A stretch of DNA of 42,342 bases from an uncultured Lachnospiraceae bacterium (GTDB lineage: Bacteria; Bacillota; Clostridia; Lachnospirales; Lachnospiraceae): NCBI GenBank assembly GCA_947588845.1, contig CANQAR010000023.1:1-42342 (forward strand). Reading direction: 5' to 3'. The translations under genes were made by a program, and so were the position numbers. The notes under the pieces were generated by a model. The model worked only from the letters and a program-made list of their open reading frames with translations, did no database searches and was not told the DNA's origin. Of this stretch, positions 32,542-40,728 are shown piece after piece (position 1 is the first letter of the stretch; each line of letters begins with the position of its first letter).

Positions 32542-33915
32542 TTATTTCAGCAGATCTTCGCCGACGGTTACAATATCGCCGGCGCCCATGGTGATGATGA
32601 GATCTCCCGGCGCGCAGTTTTCCATAAGGAAATCCTCGATCTCCTGAAAGGAAGGGAAGTACCAGGCGTCCTTTCCTCTGGAGACAAGTTTTTCACAGAG
32701 CATGGAGGAACTGATGCTGGGATCGTTGGCCTCACGTGCCGCGTAAATATCGGCCAGGACGATCCTGTCGGCCAGGGAGAGCGCTTTCACGAAGTCCTCG
32801 AGCAGGGATTTGGTCCGGCTGTAGGTGTGCGGCTGGAATACGCACCAGATCGTATTTCCCGGATATTTTGCGGCGGCATGCAGCGTCGCTTCGATCTCGG
32901 TCGGATGATGCGCATAGTCATCGATGATTGTAATTCCGGAAACCTCGCCTTTCTTCTGGAAACGGCGGTCGGTGCCTTTAAAATCGGCCAGGCCGGCGGC
33001 CATTTTTTCGTAAGGAATTCCCAGCAGATCGCCGGCGGCAAGCGCGGCGGCTGCGTTGGAGATATTGTGTTCTCCCGGGACAGACAGATGATACCGTCCT
33101 GCCGGAATGTTGTTCTTTATGAGAGTGAAGGAGGCGAAACCGTTTTCATCGTACGTGATATCCGCCGCGTGATAATCGCCGCTGCAGAGGCCGAACGTCA
33201 CAGTCCTGCAGGGAAGGCCGGCTGTGATGTAATCCAGGTTTGGAATCCGGCTGTCGATGATCAGCGATCCGTCCGTGTGTATTTTTTCGGCAAAGAGCCG
33301 GAAAGAGTGCCGGATGTCGTCGAGATCCCGGAAAAAGTCGAGATGGTCGGCTTCGATGTTCAGGATGATCCCGATCTTCGGGGAAAGCGAAAGAAAGCTG
33401 TTGGTGTACTCGCATGCTTCCGTCAGAAATACTTCGGAGGCGCCGATACGGATGTTTCCTTCAATGGAAGGGAGAATACCGCCCACAGAGATCGTGGGGT
33501 CGAGATTTCCTGCCATCATAAGGTGGGCAAGCATGGAAGTCGTGGTGGTCTTTCCGTGTGTACCGGCGACTGCCACCGACGTCCTGTAATTGCGCATGAG
33601 CTGTCCCAGAAGTTCGGCGCGGGAAAGCATCGGGATTCCTTTTTCTCTGGCGGCGGCAAATTCCGGATTGTCAGGATGGATCGCCGCGGTGTAGACGACG
33701 ACGTCGATGTCGTCTGTGATATTTGAAGCGGACTGCTCGTAAACGACAGAAGCCCCTTTTCCTTTCAGCCAGTCGGTCAGGGAGGATCTTTTCGTGTCGG
33801 AGCCGCTGACGGTAAAATCTTCCTCGAGGAGAACGGCCGCGAGGCCGCTCATGCTGATTCCTCCGATACCGATAAAGTGGACATGCACGGGCTGATTATA
33901 ATTTATCTGATACAT
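32542..33915 (-). CDS. murC: UDP-N-acetylmuramate--L-alanine ligase
   Basis: The 457-residue Mur ligase adds L-Ala to UDP-MurNAc with ATP in the cytoplasm. The N-terminal Rossmann part has VHFIGIGGISMSGLAAVL (11-28). The ATP loop is VAGTHGKTTTTSM near 108-120. EACEYTNSFLSLSPKIGIIL then NIEADHLDFF carry the metal-binding residues, and the C-terminal domain has DDYAHHPTEIEATL near 330. All are standard. ATG 33915 has AAGGAG nine bases upstream and is preferred to a longer frame to 33978, which would include the promoter. Transcribed alone with its own promoter and terminator. Confidence 0.97.
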   Translation of the reverse strand: MYQINYNQPVHVHFIGIGGISMSGLAAVLLEEDFTVSGSDTKRSSLTDWLKGKGASVVYEQSASNITDDIDVVVYTAAIHPDNPEFAAAREKGIPMLSRAELLGQLMRNYRTSVAVAGTHGKTTTTSMLAHLMMAGNLDPTISVGGILPSIEGNIRIGASEVFLTEACEYTNSFLSLSPKIGIILNIEADHLDFFRDLDDIRHSFRLFAEKIHTDGSLIIDSRIPNLDYITAGLPCRTVTFGLCSGDYHAADITYDENGFASFTLIKNNIPAGRYHLSVPGEHNISNAAAALAAGDLLGIPYEKMAAGLADFKGTDRRFQKKGEVSGITIIDDYAHHPTEIEATLHAAAKYPGNTIWCVFQPHTYSRTKSLLEDFVKALSLADRIVLADIYAAREANDPSISSSMLCEKLVSRGKDAWYFPSFQEIEDFLMENCAPGDLIITMGAGDIVTVGEDLLK

Positions 33916-33949
33916 TCTGCAAATCTCCTTATCTATTGGTGTATAATCT

Positions 33950-33978
33950 ATTATACGCTCGCCGTCCGGAAAATCCAA
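33950..33978 (-). promoter_or_regulatory. Promoter of murC
   Basis: On the minus strand TTGGAT, 17 bases, TATAAT. It lies 35 bases before the start codon. The remainder of the 33916-34223 divergent gap is AT-rich, with an AAGAAGAG/CTCTTCTT hairpin at 34053-34073 between the two promoters. Confidence 0.85.
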
Positions 33979-34157
33979 GAACTTTTACGTGTCGAAAATA
34001 GTAAAATTATACAAAAATAAATAAAAAATTTATTGCATAATTCCAGTAACAAAAGAAGAGAAATGCTCTTCTTGTAGGAAAATTACGTTATTTATGATAA
34101 AAACCCGTTAATTTGTGGGAGAATTTTGTAATATATGTTTATTATTTCGGCGAAGTA

Positions 34158-34166
34158 TGATATACT
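34158..34166 (+). promoter_or_regulatory. Extended -10 promoter of glgC-glgD
   Basis: TGATATACT: TATACT at 34161-34166 with the TGN extension and a weak -35 (TTTATT, 34138-34143, spacing 17). The leader would be about 50 bases. Confidence 0.6.
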
Positions 34167-34223
34167 ATTCACGAAAGCAATGGGCCGTGCAGAGGCATGG
34201 CAAGTATAGGCAGAGGTGATAAT

Positions 34224-35498
34224 GTGATCAAAAAAGAAATGATAGCCATGCTTCTGGCCGGGGGCCAGGGCAGCCGTCTCGGCGTACTGACCGCGAAGGT
34301 CGCGAAGCCGGCGGTGGCATTTGGCGGCAAATACCGTATCATTGATTTTCCGCTGAGCAACTGCATCAATTCCGGAATTGATACGGTCGGCGTGCTGACC
34401 CAGTATCAGCCTCTTCGGCTGAACACTCATATCGGCATTGGGATTCCCTGGGATCTGGACAGGAATGTCGGCGGCGTTACCGTGCTCCCTCCCTATGAGA
34501 AGACCGGGAAGACGGAGTGGTACACAGGGACGGCCAACGCGATTTACCAGAATCTGGCCTACATGGAGTCCTTCCATCCGGATTATGTGCTGATCCTTTC
34601 GGGGGATCATATCTATAAGATGGATTATGAGATTATGCTGGACTACCATAAGGCGCATCAGGCGGATGTCACGATTGCGGTCATGCCGGTGCCGATGGAA
34701 GAGGCAAGCCGCTTCGGCATCGTGGTGACGGATCAGGACGGCAGGATCGTCGAGTTCCAGGAAAAGCCCCAGGCTCCGAAGAGCAATCTGGCTTCCATGG
34801 GCATCTATATTTTTTCGTGGCAGGCTCTGAAGGAGGCCCTGATCGAGCTTTCCGAACAGAGCAACTGCGATTTCGGGAAGCATGTCATCCCGTACTGCCA
34901 CAGAAAAGGCGAGAAGCTGGCCGCTTACGAGTTTCACGGTTACTGGAAAGATGTCGGGACGCTCGGCTCCTACTGGGAGGCGAATATGGGGCTGACCGCG
35001 ATCATCCCCGAATTCAATCTCTATGAGGAATTCTGGAACGTCTACACGAAGAATGATATTCTGCCTCCGCAGTATATTGCTTCTGAGGCGTATATACTGG
35101 ACAGCCTGATCGGAGACGGGACGGAGATCTACGGCAAAGTGTACAAGTCTGTCATAAGTCCGGGTGTGATCATAGAGCCGGGCGCTCTCGTCCGCGACTC
35201 GATCATCATGCAGAATGCGGTGATAAAGGCAGGCGCGCTCATCGACAAAGCCATCATCGCGGAGAATGCCGTGGTCGGCGAGCGGGCGCAGGTTGGGGTC
35301 GGCGTGGAGCTTCCGAACAAGGTGAAGCCGTCCGTCTATTCGTTCGGCCTTGCGGTGATCGGAGAGAGTGCCGTGATCCCGGCGGATGTCAGTATCGGAA
35401 GAAATACGGCGGTGACGGGCGTGACCGTGAAGGAGGACTATCCGAACGGCGTGCTTGGCAGCGGAGAGATTCTGGACAAGGCAGGTGATGTGGTATGA
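34224..35498 (+). CDS. glgC: Glucose-1-phosphate adenylyltransferase, catalytic subunit
   Basis: The 424-residue enzyme makes ADP-glucose from glucose-1-phosphate and ATP, the committed step of glycogen synthesis. The nucleotidyltransferase loop [20 protein letters not shown] with the G-x-G-x-R set, [27 protein letters not shown] (metal/base) and the sugar-phosphate motif IVEFQEKPQ are all present. The C-terminal left-handed beta helix has hexapeptide repeats ([19 protein letters not shown]). The best start is GTG at 34224, with GAGG seven bases upstream; an upstream ATG at 34197 lacks a site. The gene overlaps glgD by four bases. Two-subunit GlgC/GlgD enzymes are known in Bacillota. Confidence 0.97.
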   Translation: MIKKEMIAMLLAGGQGSRLGVLTAKVAKPAVAFGGKYRIIDFPLSNCINSGIDTVGVLTQYQPLRLNTHIGIGIPWDLDRNVGGVTVLPPYEKTGKTEWYTGTANAIYQNLAYMESFHPDYVLILSGDHIYKMDYEIMLDYHKAHQADVTIAVMPVPMEEASRFGIVVTDQDGRIVEFQEKPQAPKSNLASMGIYIFSWQALKEALIELSEQSNCDFGKHVIPYCHRKGEKLAAYEFHGYWKDVGTLGSYWEANMGLTAIIPEFNLYEEFWNVYTKNDILPPQYIASEAYILDSLIGDGTEIYGKVYKSVISPGVIIEPGALVRDSIIMQNAVIKAGALIDKAIIAENAVVGERAQVGVGVELPNKVKPSVYSFGLAVIGESAVIPADVSIGRNTAVTGVTVKEDYPNGVLGSGEILDKAGDVV

Positions 35499-36589
35499 GA
35501 GCGGTGGGGATGATCCTGGCCGGCGGGAACAATTACCGGATGAGGGAGCTTTCGAACAAGCGCGCCATTGCGGCAATGCCGATCGCGGGAAGTTTCCGGA
35601 GCATCGATTTTCCATTGAGCAGTATGTCCAATTCGGGGATACAGAAGGTGGCGGTTCTGACGCAGTATAATTCCCGGTCTCTGAATGAGCATCTGAGCTC
35701 TTCCAAATGGTGGGACTTCGGGAGAAAGCAGGGCGGACTGTTCGTCTTTCCGCCGATGGTGACACAGGAGAACAGCTTCTGGTACCGCGGGACCGCGGAT
35801 GCGATTCATCAGAACCTGGATTTTCTGCGGGAGTGCCATGAGCCGTACGTGGTGATTGCGTCCGGCGACGGCATCTACAAACTGGATTACGAAAAGGTTC
35901 TGGAATACCATACGGAGAAGAACGCGGATGTCACGATAATCTGCAAGGATATTGCCGGAACGGACGACGCGACGAGATTTGGCGTGCTCCGTCTGGATGA
36001 GGACAACCGTATTGTGCAGTTTGATGAGAAGCCGATGGCGGCGTCTTCCCAGACCATCTCCTGCGGGATCTATGTCATCCGGAGGCGTCAGCTGATCGAA
36101 CTGATCGAGAAATCCATTCAGGAAGACCGGTATGATTTTGTAAAAGATGTGCTGATCCGCTGCAAGGACGCGAAGCGCATCTACGGCTACAGGCTTGACT
36201 CCTACTGGAGCAATATTGCGTCGGTGGAGTCTTATTACAGGACAAACATGGATTTTCTGAAAAAAGAAGTCAGGGATTATTTCTTCCGGGAATATCCGGA
36301 TGTGCATTCGAAGGTGGATGATAATCCGCCGGCCAAGTACAATCCGGGAAGCGCTGTGAAGAACAGCCTGATCGCGGGAGGTTCCATCATCAACGGAACT
36401 GTTGAAAATTCCTTGATTTTCAAGAAAGTGTTTGTCGGAAGCAATTGTGTGATCAGAAATTCGATCGTCCTGAACGGTGTGCATCTTGGCGACGACGTGT
36501 ATCTTGAGAACTGTATTGTTGAGAGCAGGAACACGATTCGCTCCGGGTCCCGCTATGTCGGGGAGGGCGAGATCAGAATCGTCACATGA
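35495..36589 (+). CDS. glgD: GlgD, non-catalytic subunit of ADP-glucose pyrophosphorylase
   Basis: The 364-residue paralogue of GlgC starts [20 protein letters not shown]: the GxGxR loop is missing, as in known GlgD subunits, which modulate GlgC rather than catalyse. The remaining fold is kept: [32 protein letters not shown] and VQFDEKPMA. The C-terminal helix repeats ([20 protein letters not shown]) are also present. It is coupled to glgC through an ATGA overlap, which fits a one-to-one complex. No other glycogen genes (glgA, glgB, glgP) follow, although malQ lies 5 kb on. The call is secure. Confidence 0.95.
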   Translation: MRAVGMILAGGNNYRMRELSNKRAIAAMPIAGSFRSIDFPLSSMSNSGIQKVAVLTQYNSRSLNEHLSSSKWWDFGRKQGGLFVFPPMVTQENSFWYRGTADAIHQNLDFLRECHEPYVVIASGDGIYKLDYEKVLEYHTEKNADVTIICKDIAGTDDATRFGVLRLDEDNRIVQFDEKPMAASSQTISCGIYVIRRRQLIELIEKSIQEDRYDFVKDVLIRCKDAKRIYGYRLDSYWSNIASVESYYRTNMDFLKKEVRDYFFREYPDVHSKVDDNPPAKYNPGSAVKNSLIAGGSIINGTVENSLIFKKVFVGSNCVIRNSIVLNGVHLGDDVYLENCIVESRNTIRSGSRYVGEGEIRIVT

Positions 36590-36758
36590 TCACACAGTCA
36601 GGAAGGGAAAGCTCATGCAGGTTATCTGCATACCTGAGCAGGCAGAAAAGCCTCCAGCGAAGGGGTTTCTGTATGGAGAACGGGCTTTCACAGTACGAGG
36701 AATATGGGCAACATGCCGCTTCCGGCTCCGGCCGTGCGGCAAACGGGGGAAAATGTGT

Positions 36759-37046
36759 ATGACCATAACGGATGTAAGGGTCAGAAAAGTGACCAAAGAA
36801 GGAAAAATGAAGGCGGTCGTCTCAATTACGCTGGACGACGAATTTGTAGTACATGATATTAAAGTCATCGAAGGAGAGAAAGGACTGTTCATCGCGATGC
36901 CGAGCAGAAAGGCTTCGGACGGGGAATACCGGGATATCGCGCACCCGATCAATTCGGAGACGCGGGAGAGAATACAGACGCTGATACTGGAAGAGTATGA
37001 GAAGGCGGCTGCAGCAGGGCTGCAGGAAGAGCAGATCGTTTCATAA
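36759..37046 (+). CDS. spoVG: Septation / regulatory protein SpoVG
   Basis: The 95-residue protein matches SpoVG along its length: [20 protein letters not shown], then [40 protein letters not shown] and INSETRERI. SpoVG is an RNA/DNA-binding regulator, linked to septation and sporulation in Bacillus. The ATG at 36759 has GGGGGA eight bases upstream. An ATG at 36753 is too close to that site, and the longer frame up to 36477 overlaps glgD. I could not find a clear sigma-H promoter in 36590-36758. A bidirectional terminator starts at its stop codon. Confidence 0.96.
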   Translation: MTITDVRVRKVTKEGKMKAVVSITLDDEFVVHDIKVIEGEKGLFIAMPSRKASDGEYRDIAHPINSETRERIQTLILEEYEKAAAAGLQEEQIVS

Positions 37047-37079
37047 AAAGTGCCGCGGGGTTTTCCCGCGGCGCTTTTG
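37046..37079. terminator. Bidirectional terminator after spoVG
   Basis: AAAAGTGCCGCGGG and CCCGCGGCGCTTTT pair with one G-T over a GTTTT loop. T-runs on both strands serve spoVG and the convergent ATPase gene. Confidence 0.9.
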
Positions 37080-37167
37080 TACACAGGCCCGTGTAAGGAA
37101 ACCAGCTGCTGACGCAGCCCCGGGCCGCGCGGCGAGCAGGAGGGAAAATCGCCCCCTGCTCGATCAC
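37080..37167 (+). repeat. Dispersed palindromic repeat, copy R6
   Basis: TACACAGGCCCGTGTAAGG then AAACCAGCTGCTGACGCAGC and CCCGGGCCGCGCGG, followed by the second module CGAGCAGGAGGGAAAATCG..CCCCCTGCTCG. Both modules form stems (GCTGC-TGAC-GCAGC, GGCCC/GGGCC, and CGAGCAGGAGGG/CCCCCTGCTCG). It abuts the 3' end of the second ATPase gene. Confidence 0.82.
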
Positions 37168-37184
37168 AGGCAAAGCGAAGGAGG

Positions 37185-38882
37185 TTATGCCTGAACGACC
37201 CTGCAGATTTTTTTGCGGAAAGCGATACCATATCTGAAGACTTTGGTGATTTCGTTGTCCTCAAATACGGCGTCATATCGGCGGTTTTTTATCTGACGAA
37301 GAGCTGTGGCACAGCATGCGTCAAGGCTGTTGTTGTCAGCATATTTTAATTCAATCAGAATGCCGGTGCGCGCAAGCGGAATTGTGATCAGAATATCGCT
37401 GAATCCGTCTCCGGATTCGGTGTTTGAGGATATGCTCCAGTCCTCGCGAAAGCGGAGCAGGCCAAGAAGAACCCCATGGTAAAAATTTTCCCTGAGAGAC
37501 TTTCGCACATACGCATCCCGTATGCTGATCATGGAGGCGAGATAACGGTTCATCTGTTCTTCAATGAAGGCGGCGTCTCCGGTCTGAAAAGCGGTGCAGA
37601 AAGCGGCGAGAGCAGCATTGTCTTTTCGGGTGGCCTCATGGAACCAGGCCTTGATCTGGCTGACAAAGATGGAACGGATCTCGCGGTTCGGGATGGCCAG
37701 ACGGTACAGGCCGTTCTCTGTACGTCCCCTCGAAGTCAGGTATCCGGTGGTAAACAGAACGCTCCAGAGGTTGTCAATGGAATCGTACAGTTCTCCGTAA
37801 GTCAGTTCCTGGTGAAGTTCTTTTTCGACCGGGTTCCCTGCGATCAGTTCTTCGAGTTCATCCTTTGTCTGCCGTCCGGCTTTCTCGATAAAATGCCGGA
37901 TAATGCTGTTGTCGCTGGTGTTGGACCAGTAGTTCGCGGGAGCGATATCCCGCTCTGCAAGCAGGTCGTCACAGTAGCTGAGGACGTCCCATGGACAATA
38001 AACATCCGTGTGTCCGAAGCGGTATCCGTCATACCAGGCGCGGATTGTTTCATAGTGATCGGAAAGATCAAAGTATGTCAGCAGTTCCTTCACTTCTTCA
38101 TCAGAAAAACCAAAATATTCACTGAACCGGGAACTGGTGACAGAGAAAATCTTCGGGTTATTCAGACCGGTAAAAATACTTTCTTTTGATATCCGCAGGC
38201 AGCCGGTCAGGACAGAAAAAAGAAGATATTCATTGCCTTTGAGTGCCTGAATGAAAATATCCCGGATCAGCTTTACCATCGGCTCGTAAAAATTTCCCTG
38301 AAATGCCTTGTCCAGCGGTACATCATACTCGTCAATGAGGATGATCGTTTTCTGCCCATAATGTTTGAAAAGCAGTCTGGACAGAGTAAACAGCGCGCTG
38401 ACAAGAACTTCCGTGGACATGGTGAAACGTCCCGTCTCATCAATATTGATCAGGGCCCGGTACTGTTTTTTTTCAATGTCGGACAGAGCAGGGCTTTCAT
38501 ACAGGAACTGGAAGCGGAGCGCTTCATTTCCGATGACGGAACAGATCATCGCCTTCGCGTCGTCAAAATTCATCCCGCCGGCCCCTTTCAGACTGATCAT
38601 GATAACCGGGAATTTACCCATATAGCTGTCACAGAGTTCTTTTTCCAGCATAATATTCAGACCTTCAAAGAGCGTCCTGTCGCATCCGATCTCAAAAAAA
38701 CATTTGAGCATATTTATATTCAGAGATTTCCCAAACCGGCGCGGACGCGTGAACAGATTAACTTTGCCCCAGTTATGGAGGAGGTCGCGGATCAGGTTTG
38801 TTTTGTCAACGTAGTAAAAATTGTTTTCCTGTATTTCAGCAAACCCCTCAATACCTACAGGAAGTCTTTTCAGTTTGTCCAT
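37185..38882 (-). CDS. AAA-ATPase-like / PD-(D/E)XK nuclease domain protein, copy 2
   Basis: The 565-residue protein shares layout with copy 1 at 21-22.7 kb but is clearly diverged. Near the start it has VGIEGFAEIQENNFYYVDKT, then Walker A LFTRPRRFGKSLNINM. The Walker B is TIILIDEYDVPLD. The middle has WYDGYRFGHTDVYCPWDVL, the family's signature (copy 1: WYDGFCFGKIKSIYNPWSIL). The nuclease end has TESGDGFSDILITIPLARTG then ILIELKYAD (D...ExK). ATG 38882 follows AGGGGTG; GTG 38891 is less well spaced. Repeat R6 touches its 3' end and an intron remnant lies just upstream of its start. Confidence 0.9.
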   Translation of the reverse strand: MDKLKRLPVGIEGFAEIQENNFYYVDKTNLIRDLLHNWGKVNLFTRPRRFGKSLNINMLKCFFEIGCDRTLFEGLNIMLEKELCDSYMGKFPVIMISLKGAGGMNFDDAKAMICSVIGNEALRFQFLYESPALSDIEKKQYRALINIDETGRFTMSTEVLVSALFTLSRLLFKHYGQKTIILIDEYDVPLDKAFQGNFYEPMVKLIRDIFIQALKGNEYLLFSVLTGCLRISKESIFTGLNNPKIFSVTSSRFSEYFGFSDEEVKELLTYFDLSDHYETIRAWYDGYRFGHTDVYCPWDVLSYCDDLLAERDIAPANYWSNTSDNSIIRHFIEKAGRQTKDELEELIAGNPVEKELHQELTYGELYDSIDNLWSVLFTTGYLTSRGRTENGLYRLAIPNREIRSIFVSQIKAWFHEATRKDNAALAAFCTAFQTGDAAFIEEQMNRYLASMISIRDAYVRKSLRENFYHGVLLGLLRFREDWSISSNTESGDGFSDILITIPLARTGILIELKYADNNSLDACCATALRQIKNRRYDAVFEDNEITKVFRYGIAFRKKICRVVQA

Positions 38883-38954
38883 ATACGTCACACCCCTTGC
38901 AGAGAAGTTTTTTTCATCTTATCATTTGGATATGTTTTTCGCAAGAGAGGAAAT

Positions 38955-39136
38955 GCATGGCCTCCTATGCGTTTTCTATCTGTCAGGCCAGAGGTTTGCC
39001 CGTGGGGTCGTTTTTCACATCCGGCTTCTTTCAGATTCCACCTCACGATAGACACCCTTGCTTTCGGCTGTATCCTTCCCACTACCAGGCGGATTCGGGA
39101 CTTCCACCCGTTAGAAACGTGCGCAGCCGCACACAC
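38955..39136 (-). mobile_element. 5' remnant of a group IIC intron (domain I fragment)
   Basis: Read on the minus strand from about 39134 the sequence begins GTGTGCGG, a group II 5' end (GUGYG), and continues AACGGGTGGAAGTCCCG, GCAAGGGTGTC, GTGGAATCTGAAAGAAGC and GGCAAACCTCTGG. These are the conserved blocks of domain I in the Oceanobacillus-type IIC introns, in the right order. The similarity fades near 38955. Domain V/VI and the reverse transcriptase are absent, so it is a dead fragment. The hairpin directly upstream (39142-39169) fits the known preference of IIC introns for terminator-like stems. Confidence 0.8.
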
Positions 39137-39140
39137 TGAT

Positions 39141-39171
39141 TGAGCAAGAGGTGGCTTTCCCTCCTGCTCGA
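39141..39171 (-). repeat. Second module of the dispersed repeat, copy R8 (intron target hairpin)
   Basis: On the minus strand CGAGCAGGAGG..CCTCTTGCTC forms a ten-pair stem with one G-T. It is nearly the same as the second module of R6 and R7. The intron remnant starts five bases after the stem. Confidence 0.65.
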
Positions 39172-39227
39172 TTATATAAGACAATGCCGCGAAGATTAAA
39201 TTGCTCATGCATAGGCAGGATTGATTG

Positions 39228-39256
39228 TTGATAAAACAACAAATTTGTTGTAATCT
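39228..39256 (+). promoter_or_regulatory. Promoter/operator of the toxin-antitoxin pair
   Basis: ACAACAAATTTGTTGT (39236-39251) is a perfect 16-bp palindrome, 29 bases before the toxin ATG. TTGATA (39228-39233) precedes it, and TGTAAT or TAATCT (39249-39256) overlaps its end, so it occupies the promoter spacer as expected for an autoregulatory operator. The -10 assignment is weak. Confidence 0.6.
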
Positions 39257-39280
39257 GTAAGCAGAATCAGGAAAGGACTA

Positions 39281-39574
39281 ATGAGATGGAAAGAACTTGG
39301 ATTGACAGAAGAAGATTTGAGAAGGCTGCAAAATGTATTATTGACTGATCCGAAAGCGGGCGATGTCATTCAAGGAACCGGCGGTTTAAGAAAGATCCGT
39401 ATACCTGTTGAGAATAAGGGTAAACGCGGGGGCGGTAGAGTAATTTATGTGGATATAGAATTGAGAGAAACGATATATTTTATCAACGTTTATGCAAAAA
39501 ATGAAAAAGACGATCTGACGGATGCAGAAAAAGGAGCATTTAAAATCTTTGTAAAAATTTTGAGAAAGGAGTAA
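39281..39574 (+). CDS. RelE/HigB-type (COG4737) toxin, N-terminally short
   Basis: The 97-residue protein matches the COG4737 RelE-like toxins: KELGLTEEDLRRLQNVLLTD, KAGDVIQGTGGLRKIRIP, GKRGGGRVIYVDIEL and YFINVYAKNEKDDLT. Such toxins cut mRNA at the ribosome. Typical members that I remember begin about 12-15 residues earlier with a first beta strand; no such codons precede this ATG in frame, and AGGAAAGGA is well placed, so this shorter start is probably real. The gene is lower in GC than its neighbours, a sign of transfer. Activity may be reduced. Confidence 0.85.
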   Translation: MRWKELGLTEEDLRRLQNVLLTDPKAGDVIQGTGGLRKIRIPVENKGKRGGGRVIYVDIELRETIYFINVYAKNEKDDLTDAEKGAFKIFVKILRKE

Positions 39575-39579
39575 ATGAC

Positions 39580-39750
39580 ATGAGTAAATTCTTCGATGAT
39601 ACAATGCAGGGTTTATCAGAAGCGATTGAGATAGACAAAGGAAATATCCCGCTTACAGAACGTAAAGATATGCCTGCCCCATCTTATTATGTATCAGATG
39701 AATCCCAAAAACTGATAGATGATTTAATTAAAATACATAGGCTGAAATGA
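39580..39750 (+). CDS. Truncated antitoxin of the RelE-like pair
   Basis: ATG 39580 follows AAAGGAG and opens 56 codons. The text (MSKFFDDTMQGLSEAIEIDK, GNIPL, MPAPSYYVSDESQKLIDDLI) matches the N-terminal half of antitoxins usually paired with this toxin. Those continue for about 45 more residues as a helix-turn-helix; here the frame stops at IKIHRLK and the next bases encode no HTH in any frame. It is therefore likely a truncated antitoxin that keeps its toxin-binding part. The gene starts five bases after the toxin stop. The full-length comparison is from memory. Confidence 0.7.
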   Translation: MSKFFDDTMQGLSEAIEIDKGNIPLTERKDMPAPSYYVSDESQKLIDDLIKIHRLK

Positions 39751-39775
39751 GCGTCACACAAACTATTGAAAATGA

Positions 39776-39795
39776 GGGCTTGAGAAATCAAGCCC
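39776..39795. terminator. Hairpin between antitoxin and plsC, probable terminator
   Basis: GGGCTTGA, GAAA loop, TCAAGCCC. On the minus strand the stem is followed by TCATTTTC, a weak U-tract, so it can end plsC transcription; the plus side lacks a T-run. Confidence 0.6.
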
Positions 39796-39819
39796 CCTGA
39801 CATATAATCAAAAAAATTT

Positions 39820-40572
39820 CTATTTTCTGTTATCCAGTGTTTCCCGGTTCTTTTTCAGCATTTCCAGCATTTCTTCCTGTACCTTTTTCCCGATAAATTT
39901 CTGCTCTGCTTTCGGCATCTTTGCCGGCTCAATCGGTCTGCCGTACTCAATGATCACGTCTGTCGGCTTTACGCGGGGCAGATGATCCTCGAACATGGCG
40001 GATGAATTGGTGATGGCGACCGGAATGATCGGGCAGCCGGTTTTGGTCGCGATCTTAAAGGAACCCTCGTGAAACGGCAGCATGTCAAGCTCGGAAGCGC
40101 CCGTGCCGCGCGTGCCCTCCGGAAAAATCATGATCGAAATACCGTTTTTCACCTTTTCAATGGCCGCGAGGATTGTTTTCATTCCTTCCCGGATATCCGA
40201 GCGGTCAAGGAAGAGACAGTGGACGTATTTCATCCATGTGGAGAGCAGAGGAATTTTCAGCATCTCCTTTTTGGCGACGTAGCCGGTCAGATTCGGACAG
40301 CGCGCATAAGTCAGCACGATATCATAATAGCTCCGGTGGTTGCCAATATAGAGGACAGCCTGATCCTTCGGTATGTTTTCTTCTCCGAGGACGGTCAGCC
40401 TCACGCCGGAGATCCAGATACAGCGCCGGAATCCCCACTGGACGATGCGAAGTGAGCTGATGTCCCGCAGAGAGGGATTGCGCTTTCCGATCAGCCATTC
40501 CACGAAAAAGACGGGGATGGACAGGACGAGGAAAAAGAACAGGAAGACGGCGGTTGTTATAAAACGAATCAT
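39820..40572 (-). CDS. plsC: 1-acyl-sn-glycerol-3-phosphate acyltransferase
   Basis: The 250-residue enzyme transfers an acyl chain to lysophosphatidic acid in membrane lipid synthesis. The N-terminus is hydrophobic (ITTAVFLFFFLVLSIPVFFV). The catalytic HxxxxD motif is NHRSYYD near 77-83, and the substrate-binding motif MIFPEGTRGTG is near 150-160. CPIIPVAI is the later conserved block. Length is normal. ATG 40572 has AGGAGG ten bases upstream. It stands alone, with repeat R7 upstream of it. Identification is secure; the preferred acyl donor is not known. Confidence 0.93.
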   Translation of the reverse strand: MIRFITTAVFLFFFLVLSIPVFFVEWLIGKRNPSLRDISSLRIVQWGFRRCIWISGVRLTVLGEENIPKDQAVLYIGNHRSYYDIVLTYARCPNLTGYVAKKEMLKIPLLSTWMKYVHCLFLDRSDIREGMKTILAAIEKVKNGISIMIFPEGTRGTGASELDMLPFHEGSFKIATKTGCPIIPVAITNSSAMFEDHLPRVKPTDVIIEYGRPIEPAKMPKAEQKFIGKKVQEEMLEMLKKNRETLDNRK

Positions 40573-40634
40573 AAGAGATGTTCCTCCTGTTGGATGAATC
40601 AGAGTTGTCGAAAAATTTCAGGGCAGCTCTGTTA

Positions 40635-40725
40635 TATGCGCAGGCCCAGGCATGGAAACCAGCTGCTGACGCAGCACACGGGCCGCGCGGGCGAGCAGGA
40701 GGAAAAGCCGTCTCCTGCCCGATGA
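40635..40725 (+). repeat. Dispersed palindromic repeat, copy R7
   Basis: TATGCGCAGGCCCAGGCATG then GAAACCAGCTGCTGACGCAGC and ACACGGGCCGCGCGG, followed by GCGAGCAGGAGGAAAAGCCG..TCTCCTGCCCG. Outer stem, inner stem and second module are all complete, making this a good reference copy. It begins four bases before... the malQ stop on the opposite strand, i.e. at the malQ 3' end. Confidence 0.82.
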
Positions 40726-40728
40726 TAA

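Noticed and set aside
34092-35765. 557-codon minus-strand frame across glgC
   Set aside because: Antisense to glgC-glgD, whose motifs are clear; it runs through the glgC promoter and resembles no protein.
38888-39208. 106-codon minus-strand frame with start signal-like text
   Set aside because: It coincides with the group IIC intron RNA remnant; its codons are the structured RNA read by chance.
40635-40725. Repeat R7 as intrinsic terminator of malQ
   Set aside because: The stems are strong but no T-run follows on either strand, so the repeat is not a standard terminator.
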